Positions 1-5,606 of a stretch of 6,834 nucleotides of DNA are shown one piece after another. Every line of letters starts with the position of its first letter. The first letter of the stretch is position 1. The DNA lies in assembly GCA_016209665.1 (NCBI GenBank), contig JACQVT010000286.1:1-6834 (forward strand), given 5' to 3'. The notes beneath the pieces were generated by a model, which saw only the letters and a list, made by a program, of their open reading frames with translations, did no database searches and was not told the DNA's origin. Position numbers and translations under genes: made by a program. The DNA comes from Planctomycetota bacterium. Its GTDB lineage: Bacteria; Planctomycetota; Phycisphaerae; UBA1845; PWPN01.

Positions 1-18
1 CCGCCCCTCCCTTCGACC

Positions 19-33
19 GCTGAGCCGCGCCGG
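19..33. repeat. 15-bp direct repeat, copy 1
   Basis: The 15-mer GCTGAGCCGCGCCGG occurs here and again, exactly and in the same orientation, at 3370-3384. In each place it lies just left of an intergenic palindrome (25 bp before the one at 59-119, 39 bp before the one at 3424-3567). Nothing else in positions 1-58 looks coding. The GC-rich composition makes a chance match more likely than for random sequence, so the link to the palindromes is only suggestive. Confidence 0.45.
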
Positions 34-58
34 CCTGCCGGCAGCGCGCTGGGGTTGC

Positions 59-119
59 AGTGAGAAAGTGAGAAAGGATGCCGCGTCGCGTCTCGTCCAT
101 GCTTTCTCACTTTCTCACT
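59..119. repeat. Inverted repeat of GTGAGAAA units (hairpin)
   Basis: The left arm (59-80) and right arm (98-119) are reverse complements at 21 of 22 positions, including 18 uninterrupted pairs (59-76 with 102-119), around a 17-base GC-rich loop (81-97). Each arm is itself a tandem direct repeat of the octamer GTGAGAAA, so the structure is a short oligomer array turned back on itself. It lies about 140 bp before the symporter start. It could act as a terminator for a gene beyond the left edge, but there is no T-run after either arm, and a dispersed repeat element is equally possible. Confidence 0.75.
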
Positions 120-178
120 CCCCACAACTGCGAATGATGCCACGGTCTGGAGGATGAATCCTGTTGGTTGTCGATCGC

Positions 179-210
179 TTGACAAGCCTCCGCCGGCCGG
201 TTGGGATTCT
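179..210 (+). promoter_or_regulatory. Candidate promoter for the symporter gene
   Basis: A perfect sigma-70-type -35 box, TTGACA, is at 179-184. No good -10 follows at the ideal 17-bp spacing. The best alternative is GATTCT at 205-210, preceded by a TG extended-10 dinucleotide at 202-203, with a 20-bp spacer. It is placed suitably, about 50-80 bp before the symporter start. Only the -35 box is convincing. Confidence 0.25.
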
Positions 211-243
211 GGCCGGCTCGCGGCGGTCCGGCCGGTCGCGGCC

Positions 244-248
244 GGGAG
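244..248 (+). promoter_or_regulatory. Ribosome-binding site deciding the symporter start
   Basis: GGGAG lies 10 bases before the ATG at 259. The competing in-frame ATG at 154 has GGAGG directly abutting it with no spacer, and the 35 residues it would add are Pro/Arg/Gly-rich, not membrane-like. This site therefore favours 259 as the start. Confidence 0.6.
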
Positions 249-258
249 ATCGTCCCGC

Positions 259-1854
259 ATGAATCAGGTGGACCTGGCGGTCGTCGTCGCCTCGCTCATC
301 CTCGTTGTCGCGGTCGGGCTGTGGGCCTCGCGGCGGCAGGAAAAGACCGCCCGGGCGTATTTCCTGGCCTCGGGACGCATGCCGTGGTGGATCATCGGCT
401 CGGCGTTCGTCAGCACCAGCGTCTCCAGCGAACAGATCGTCGGCACCGTCGGCGCCGCTTACGCGAGCGGCATGGGCGTGGCCAACTGGGAGCTGTGGAG
501 CCTGCCCGTCTACACGCCGCTCATCTTCCTGTTCATCCCGATCTATCTGCGCAACAAAATCGGCACCGTGCCGGAGTTCCTGCGCCGGCGGTTCGGACCG
601 TGGTGCTCGGACATCTACAGTTGGGTGATGCTCCTGGCCTACGTGTTCATCTTCCTCGTGCCGGTGCTGTACGGCGGGAGCCTGGCGATGTCGGAGTTGA
701 CTCACTGGCCGTTCCACGCGGTGCTGTGGGTGATGATCGTGCTGGTCGGGCTGTACACCATCAAGGGCGGCCTGGCGTCGGTCATGTGGACCGACGCCGC
801 CCAGTGCCTGATGTTACTCGGCGGCGGGCTGGTACTGTTTTTCCTGGCTCTGCGGTACATCCCCGGCGGATGGTCGGCGATGGTCCAGGCCGCCCCCGAG
901 CGGTTCCACGTCTATCAGCCGCCGGCCGATCCCAACGCGCCGTTCCTGGGCCTCGTGGTCGGGACCGCGGGCGTGTTCCTGTTTTACCAGGCGACCAACC
1001 AGGTGATGATCCAGCGCGTGCTCGGGGCCCGGTCGGCCTGGGATGGGGTGATGGGCATCATCTTCGCGGGCTTCATCAACTTCCTGCGGCCGCTGGTGAC
1101 GTGCTTTTTGGGCTTGGTCGTCTACCACTGGATTCACCTGATGCACCGGGCCGAGCCGCTGGCCAGCCGCGATCAGGCGTTCCCGTTCGCGCTGCGGGAG
1201 TTCGCTCCCCAGTGGGGCCTGCGCGGCATCATCGTGGCCGGTTTCCTGGCCGCCGTCATGTCCACCGTCAGCGCCCTGGCGAACTCGACCGCGACCATCT
1301 TCTCCCTGGACGTGTATCGCAAGCTGATCGAGCCGGCAGCCTCCGACCGGCGGATGGTGACGGTGGGCCGCATTGCCTCGCTCGTCGCCCTGGTCGTGGC
1401 CGGGCTGATGGCGCCGATGGTGGCCCGCTGGGGCGGCATCTTCCAGTACTTCCAGACCGGCGTGACGTTCCTGGCCGTGCCGTTCGCTTCGGTCATCCTG
1501 CTCGGCATCCTGTGGAAGCGGATGAACAACGCCGGCGGCCTGTTCGGCTGCGCCGGCGGCGTGACCATCGCCGGGGTGGTCATGGCGGCGTATGTCTGGC
1601 ACCGTGCCCACGGCGGGCAGATTCACTGGCTGTATGCGGCCGGCTTCGCCCAGGTGTGGATCGTCCTGGGCATCCTGATCGTCACCTGGCGCACGCCCCC
1701 GCCCGAGCCGGCCCAGTGGGAGCCGTTCGTCTGGCGGCGCGAGTTCCTACGTGAACTCGACGCCGGCGCCGCTCGGCCGTGGTACGCGAGCATTCGATTG
1801 TGGTTCGGTCTTTACGCGGTCGCGTGGATCACGATTTATCTCTACTTGTGGTGA
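259..1854 (+). CDS. Sodium:solute symporter (SSS family)
   Basis: Predicted inner-membrane transporter that couples Na+ entry to uptake of a small solute. The 531-residue length and many hydrophobic segments, from residue 5 to the C-terminal end, fit the LeuT-fold SSS family, which includes vSGLT. Family motifs appear in order: SSEQIVGTVGAAYASG (56-71), GTVPEFLRRRFG (102-113), KGGLASVMWTDAAQ (169-182), NQVMIQRVLGARS (247-259) and AAVMSTVSALANSTATIFSLD (331-351). Ser335/Thr336 align with the Na2-site serines of vSGLT, which suggests Na+ coupling is kept. Gln59 and Glu78 sit where vSGLT has sugar-contacting Gln69 and Glu88, but the Lys294 position appears to be Asn274, and the usual Pro-Gly of that helix reads Leu-Gly. 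The substrate cannot be assigned; sugar, organic acid and amino acid are all open. ATG 259 is chosen for its spaced GGGAG. The last 26 bp overlap the convergent aspA end. Confidence 0.9.
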   Translation: MNQVDLAVVVASLILVVAVGLWASRRQEKTARAYFLASGRMPWWIIGSAFVSTSVSSEQIVGTVGAAYASGMGVANWELWSLPVYTPLIFLFIPIYLRNKIGTVPEFLRRRFGPWCSDIYSWVMLLAYVFIFLVPVLYGGSLAMSELTHWPFHAVLWVMIVLVGLYTIKGGLASVMWTDAAQCLMLLGGGLVLFFLALRYIPGGWSAMVQAAPERFHVYQPPADPNAPFLGLVVGTAGVFLFYQATNQVMIQRVLGARSAWDGVMGIIFAGFINFLRPLVTCFLGLVVYHWIHLMHRAEPLASRDQAFPFALREFAPQWGLRGIIVAGFLAAVMSTVSALANSTATIFSLDVYRKLIEPAASDRRMVTVGRIASLVALVVAGLMAPMVARWGGIFQYFQTGVTFLAVPFASVILLGILWKRMNNAGGLFGCAGGVTIAGVVMAAYVWHRAHGGQIHWLYAAGFAQVWIVLGILIVTWRTPPPEPAQWEPFVWRREFLRELDAGAARPWYASIRLWFGLYAVAWITIYLYLW

Positions 1855-3280
1855 GGTCCGCGGGAGGCGCTTCGCCCTGCGGCTGGCCGAGGCCGCAGGT
1901 GGCCTCGGCCCGGACCAGGGCGTCGAACTGCTCGACCGTCATAACCTGCTCGACCGCGACCTGCTCGCGGACGGTTCGTCCGGCCCGGATCGCCCGCTCG
2001 GCCAGGTGCGACGCCGCCTCGTAGCCCAGCACCGGCACCAAGGCCGTCGCGGCCGCCGTCGAGTTGTCCACGTGCCGGCGGCACTGTCGCTCGTCGGCCT
2101 CGAGTCCGTCGACGCACAGCCGCCGCAGAATATCGCACGCCCGGCCCAGCAGCTCGATGCCGTCCAGCAGACAGTTCGCCACCAGGGGCAGGAACGGGTT
2201 CAGCTCCAGGTTGCCCGACGCGCAGGCCAGCGTGATCGTCGCGTCGTAACCCATCACCAGCATCGCCACCTGGCTGACCGCCTCGGGGATCACCGGGTTG
2301 ACCTTGCCCGGCATGATCGACGAGCCGGCCTGGCGCTGCGGCAGGTGGATCTCGCCCAGGCCCGCCTGCGGCCCCGACGACATGAACCGCAGGTCGCCGC
2401 ACACCTTGAGCAGGCTGGTCGCGCAAGCCTTGATCAGGCCCGAGGCCTCGACGAACCCGTCGGCGTTCTGTGTGGCGTCGACAAGGTCCTCGGCCCGGGC
2501 CAGCGACAGGCCGGTCACCTCCCGAAGGGCCTCGGTCGCGCGGAGCACGTACTCGCGCGGGGCGGCCAGACCGGTCCCGATCGCCGTCCCGCCGAGGTTC
2601 ACGACCCGCAGCCGATCCTCGCAGCGGCGGATGCGCCGGCGATCGCGATGGAAGGCCTCGGCATAGGCGCCCATCTCGCGGCCGAGCGTGGTCAGCACCG
2701 CGTCCTGCATTTCGGTGCGGCCGATCTTGACCACGTGAGCAAATCGTTTCCCCGCCGCCAGGAACGACTTCTCGAGCCCCGCCAACCGATCGTCGAGCCG
2801 CCGCAACAGCGCGATGGCCGCCAGCCGCAGCGCCGTCGGGAAGGTGTCGTTCGTGCTCTGGTGACGGTTGATGTCGTCGGTGGGAGAGACGCGGGCGTAA
2901 TGGCCGGGTTGGTCGCCCAGCAACTGCAAGGCCCGGTTGGCGAGCACCTCGTTGACGTTCATGTTCAGGCTGGTGCCGGCCCCGCCCTGCAAGCGGTCCA
3001 CCACAACGTGCTCGGTCAGCAAACCCTCGGCCATCTCTCCGCAGGCCCGCTCGATGGCCTCGGCCTTCACTGTGTCGTCTACCCAGACGCCCAGGGCGCG
3101 GTTGGTCCGCGCACAGGCCAGCTTCACCTGGCCATAGGCCCTCACCAGTTCCGGATGCACCGGCCGGTCGGCCAGCGGGAAATTCTCCGTGGCCCGAGCT
3201 GTGTGGATACCCCATAGCACATCCCGCAGCACCGGCTGCTCGCCCAAAAAATCAGCTTCCGTTCGATAAGGTTCGCTCAT
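1829..3280 (-). CDS. aspA: Aspartate ammonia-lyase (aspartase)
   Basis: Cytoplasmic lyase converting L-aspartate to fumarate and ammonia, of the class II fumarase/aspartase superfamily, normally a homotetramer. The 483-residue length matches AspA (about 470-480). Three conserved regions are visible: QGGAGTSLNMNVNEV (98-112), HQSTNDTFPT (140-149) and the signature loop GSSIMPGKVNP (319-329). Using Bacillus AspB numbering plus two, catalytic Ser318 is Ser320, and Thr101, Ser140, Thr141, Lys324 and Asn326 are Thr103, Ser142, Thr143, Lys326 and Asn328. QGGAGTS rather than the QTGSGTQS of fumarase C favours aspartase, although MPGK in the loop is the fumarase C spelling. The residue matching His188 is Glu190, where E. 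coli AspA has Gln. ATG 3280 gives an N-terminus aligning with known AspA (MSEPYRTEADFLG); no well-spaced ribosome-binding site is visible. The C-terminus (from about residue 464) is a divergent charged tail whose last codons overlap the symporter. Confidence 0.88.
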   Translation of the reverse strand: MSEPYRTEADFLGEQPVLRDVLWGIHTARATENFPLADRPVHPELVRAYGQVKLACARTNRALGVWVDDTVKAEAIERACGEMAEGLLTEHVVVDRLQGGAGTSLNMNVNEVLANRALQLLGDQPGHYARVSPTDDINRHQSTNDTFPTALRLAAIALLRRLDDRLAGLEKSFLAAGKRFAHVVKIGRTEMQDAVLTTLGREMGAYAEAFHRDRRRIRRCEDRLRVVNLGGTAIGTGLAAPREYVLRATEALREVTGLSLARAEDLVDATQNADGFVEASGLIKACATSLLKVCGDLRFMSSGPQAGLGEIHLPQRQAGSSIMPGKVNPVIPEAVSQVAMLVMGYDATITLACASGNLELNPFLPLVANCLLDGIELLGRACDILRRLCVDGLEADERQCRRHVDNSTAAATALVPVLGYEAASHLAERAIRAGRTVREQVAVEQVMTVEQFDALVRAEATCGLGQPQGEAPPADLTTSRDKS

Positions 3281-3423
3281 ATAAAAGTGTATGCATCCTG
3301 ATCGACCCGAACGACCCCGCACGCGCAGGCCGTTGTCCAATCGGTTGATACGACCACAGATCGCCGCCGGCTGAGCCGCGCCGGGTCGCACCCGTGCCGA
3401 TTTTCACAATGACCGGGCTTCAC
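3281..3423. other. aspA upstream region, no gene
   Basis: No open frame here looks coding. The frame extending aspA upstream to 3391 gives an Arg/Gly-rich 37-residue leader unlike any aspartase N-terminus. The region should contain the aspA promoter, but I found no convincing -35/-10 pair; the AT-rich patch directly before the start (3281-3295) is the only candidate. The 15-mer repeat at 3370-3384 is listed separately. Confidence 0.5.
3370..3384. repeat. 15-bp direct repeat, copy 2
   Basis: Exact second copy of GCTGAGCCGCGCCGG (the first is at 19-33), in the same orientation, 39 bp left of the large palindrome at 3424-3567. Confidence 0.45.
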
Positions 3424-3567
3424 GTCCGTAGCCCGTGGTCAGTGGTCCGTTGTTGGGTCCGTGGTCCTTTCGTCAGTTGTGACCAGCCTGTCGCGGTCCG
3501 AACGGTTCTCACAACTGACAAACGGACTACGGACCCAACCACTGACAACGGACAACGGACCACGGAC
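3424..3567. repeat. Large imperfect palindrome of degenerate 7-bp units
   Basis: Two 59-bp arms (3424-3482 and 3509-3567) are reverse complements at about 49 of 59 positions around a 26-base loop. The inner 31 bp (3452-3482 with 3509-3539) match at 28 positions; the outer 28 bp match at 21. The arms consist of degenerate heptamers of the type GTCCGTN and GTCAGTN, read left to right in the left arm and reversed in the right arm. Its base usage differs from the flanking genes. It separates the hydrolase 3' end from the aspA 5' end, so its transcript would fold into a long hairpin that could end or protect the hydrolase mRNA. Heptameric tandem repeats between genes are known in cyanobacteria (STRR elements); relation to those is not implied. 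Confidence 0.8.
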
Positions 3568-3581
3568 ATCCCCGATGGTCC
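3564..3581 (-). terminator. Possible small terminator-like hairpin after the hydrolase gene
   Basis: GGACATC and GATGGTCC flank a CCC loop, giving seven pairs with one bulge, about 25 bp beyond the hydrolase stop codon. No U-run follows on the minus strand, so intrinsic termination is weakly supported. It touches the outer end of the large palindrome and may simply be part of it. Confidence 0.2.
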
Positions 3582-3603
3582 AAGTGTTTCGTGACCGTGA
3601 CCG

Positions 3604-5484
3604 TTACTGCCCGAATGCCGCGCACGCAGGATCGGCGGGAATATCGGCTCCGCTGTAACAGCGCTGCAGCAGGCCGAAGTCCGACTGGTCGACATCGCCG
3701 TCGCCGTCCAGATCGCTGTCGACGAGCGTCCACGTCGAGACGGCCGGCCCCATCCGATCCAGGAGCAAATGCGTGAGGTCGGCCTCGTCCACGTCGCCGT
3801 CGCGGTCGAAATCGGGCGGGGCGAGATTCACCGGCGTCGGCAGCGTGATGCGCGAGGGGTGGTTCTGGTCGGCCCACACCCGGATGGTCGCGGTCGTCGG
3901 CACTCCCCCCGGCTGGTCCGAGAACGATGAGCCATCCTGAAGGTTGACGTCGAACAGGTCGTAGTTCGACGGCGCGACCAGGATGCGAAGGCTTTGTCCG
4001 GCGGGAATGGTGACCGAGACCGGCAGCAGCTTGACGCGTACCTCGACCGGCGTACCCATGGTCAAAAACTGCGGCGTGGCGTAGCCGCCGCGCAGCGACG
4101 CCCGGCGGATTCCGTCGACCAGCAGCATGGACTCACCGTCCGGGTAGACCTGCGTCATGCGGACGGCGACGTCGGTGTCGACCGCGCCGGGCGTCTGGCA
4201 GGAAATCCAGACCCGGGCCTCGACGGTGCCCTCGATGGTCAGCGGCGCCGTCATCGGAGGCGTAGTGAACGAAAGCACGTCCGGCCGCGATTCGATCGGC
4301 CGCAGATCTCCCGGCCCGCGAAGGGCGGCCCCCTCGGTCACCACCGCGCCGAACAGCGTGGGCACCGGATCGAGCGGGTTCGACACGTACTCCAGCCAGG
4401 CCGACCCGACCGTGGGGACATCAGGCGTAAGCGAACGATCGATCCTGAGATACAGGACCATCGGCGAATTCCGCGGCGGCCACTGCGAATGGGCGATCCA
4501 GGCGTCGTCGTTCAGGCGGAAATAGCGCGTCACCGGACGCAGCGGATACCCGTTGTCCACGCCGCGAAGACAGTGGTCGAAGAACTCGACCGCCGCCTCG
4601 GACGAATCGAGTTCCGCGGCCGGATACTGAAGCTGCCCCTGCTGCAGTTCGCCCGAGTGGCCGTGCGTCCAGGGGCCGATCACGAGCTTCTGCTGACCGA
4701 GGGCGTTGAACCCGCCGAAGAGCTGCACCGTCTGCATGTCGGTGATCGTGGAGTCCTCGTGATCGTACCAGCCGTAGACGTGCAGCATCGGCACGTTGAT
4801 GCTGGCCGGCGTGACGCCGTAGGCTTCGACGTACTGCCAGTACGAGTCGTAGTAGGGATGCTGCCGTTCCATCGACATCCCGCCGAACGTGCCGGCGATG
4901 AAGTTGTTGCGGTTTCGGGCGTACACGCCGCCCGGGTAGGTCAACTCGTAGCGGTACTGGTAGTGATAGGTGATCGGCACGGCACACCGCAGGTGGGGCG
5001 GGTTCTCAACCGCGGTCTGCAACTGCACGACGCCGGAGGCCGACGCCCCCCACATCCCGACCCGTCCGTCGCACCAGAGCTGGGCGGCGATCCATTCCAC
5101 CGCGTCGTGCCCGTCCTGCCCGACCGTGGGACTGCCCGAGTACGCCGTCCCCGCCGAACCGTAGAACCCCCGCCAGTCCATGATCACGAAGGCGTAGTTG
5201 GGGTTCTTGAGCAGCGGCTCCACACACGAATCGCACGAGAACGCACCGGCGTAGGCGTTCTTGTCGTAGGGCGTCTGGATGAACACCACCGGCCACGGAC
5301 CCTGCCCCGGGGGCAAATAAATGTCACAGGCCAGCGACCGGCCGTCCCGCATCGGGATGCTGGCCGGCTGGCTGATGTGGACGATGGCCCACCCCGGCGT
5401 GACCATCATCGCTGATGCCCCGCACAGCCAGCCGCAGATCAGATGCGTGCGCAAACGTACCCTCACACCGCGCGTCCCCGTCAT
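3604..5484 (-). CDS. Secreted CocE/NonD-type serine hydrolase with dockerin-like C-terminus
   Basis: Predicted exported alpha/beta hydrolase cleaving ester or amide bonds, 626 residues from ATG 5484. Residues 1-33 look like a Sec signal peptide: Arg-rich start, hydrophobic LICGWLCGASAMMV, then TPGWA before a likely cut. The catalytic domain (about 37-330) shows TPYDK with Tyr73 at the oxyanion-hole position, nucleophile Ser148 in GASASG (CocE has GxSYxG, so Ala149 replaces Tyr), Asp241 in GWYD and His274 in GPWTHGH. Residues about 395-540 match the PepX_C beta domain (LTIEGTVEARVWIS and VYPDGESMLLVDGIRR). Two dockerin-like calcium loops follow, Asp558-Asp569 and Asp591-Asp602, then a CYSG...PADPAC tail. 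The substrate is unknown; relatives include cocaine esterase, cephalosporin acylases and X-Pro dipeptidyl-peptidases. An in-frame ATG at 5610 overlaps the upstream stop as ATGA, but would add 42 residues before the signal peptide, so 5484 is preferred although no clear ribosome-binding site precedes it. Confidence 0.88.
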   Translation of the reverse strand: MTGTRGVRVRLRTHLICGWLCGASAMMVTPGWAIVHISQPASIPMRDGRSLACDIYLPPGQGPWPVVFIQTPYDKNAYAGAFSCDSCVEPLLKNPNYAFVIMDWRGFYGSAGTAYSGSPTVGQDGHDAVEWIAAQLWCDGRVGMWGASASGVVQLQTAVENPPHLRCAVPITYHYQYRYELTYPGGVYARNRNNFIAGTFGGMSMERQHPYYDSYWQYVEAYGVTPASINVPMLHVYGWYDHEDSTITDMQTVQLFGGFNALGQQKLVIGPWTHGHSGELQQGQLQYPAAELDSSEAAVEFFDHCLRGVDNGYPLRPVTRYFRLNDDAWIAHSQWPPRNSPMVLYLRIDRSLTPDVPTVGSAWLEYVSNPLDPVPTLFGAVVTEGAALRGPGDLRPIESRPDVLSFTTPPMTAPLTIEGTVEARVWISCQTPGAVDTDVAVRMTQVYPDGESMLLVDGIRRASLRGGYATPQFLTMGTPVEVRVKLLPVSVTIPAGQSLRILVAPSNYDLFDVNLQDGSSFSDQPGGVPTTATIRVWADQNHPSRITLPTPVNLAPPDFDRDGDVDEADLTHLLLDRMGPAVSTWTLVDSDLDGDGDVDQSDFGLLQRCYSGADIPADPACAAFGQ

Positions 5485-5560
5485 GAACAAACCATTCAAC
5501 GGTGCCGGACTGTCCGTGGAATACTCCGCTGGCTCTTTTCCCCTTCCCCCCGTCACCGTG

Positions 5561-5589
5561 ATGATAGCATAGTCGGGACCGGGTTTCAG
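5561..5589 (-). promoter_or_regulatory. Candidate promoter for the hydrolase gene
   Basis: On the minus strand, CTGAAA (5589-5584; four of six to TTGACA) is followed after 17 bp by TATCAT (5566-5561; five of six to TATAAT). It lies in the 122-bp gap between the upstream gene and the hydrolase start at 5484, leaving a leader of roughly 70 bases. If real, it also supports 5484 over the overlapping ATG at 5610, which it would exclude from the transcript. Confidence 0.4.
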
Positions 5590-5606
5590 CCCCCCGGGAC
5601 GTGCGT

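Noticed and set aside
154..258. Longer symporter start at ATG 154
   Set aside because: The GGAGG directly abuts the ATG with no spacer, and the added residues do not resemble an SSS N-terminus. ATG 259 has a spaced GGGAG and begins directly with the first membrane helix.
201..1754. 517-residue frame overlapping the symporter in another plus-strand frame
   Set aside because: Composition is Arg/Gly/Pro/His-rich and has no membrane segments; the symporter frame carries all family motifs.
1751..3217. 488-residue plus-strand frame lying antisense across aspA
   Set aside because: It is open because of GC-rich codon usage opposite a real gene. Its product is rich in Arg, Gln, His and Gly with no domain, while the minus strand gives a clean aspartase.
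3424..3567. CRISPR array
   Set aside because: The units are 7 bp and degenerate, arranged as inverted arms with no regular repeat-spacer pattern, and there are no cas genes nearby.
3591..3602. Tandem GTGACC-GTGACC just after the hydrolase stop
   Set aside because: Only two 6-bp units; too short to call a repeat element or binding site.
3394..3695. Small frames of 65-91 residues through the large palindrome on both strands
   Set aside because: Their proteins are translations of the heptamer repeat (runs of Thr-Asp-Asn or Val-Arg), open on both strands because the repeat lacks stops, with no ribosome-binding site or family resemblance.
3994..5415. 473-residue plus-strand frame antisense to the hydrolase
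   Set aside because: Arg/His/Val/Asp-rich with no recognisable motif; the opposite strand encodes the full hydrolase with catalytic triad and signal peptide.
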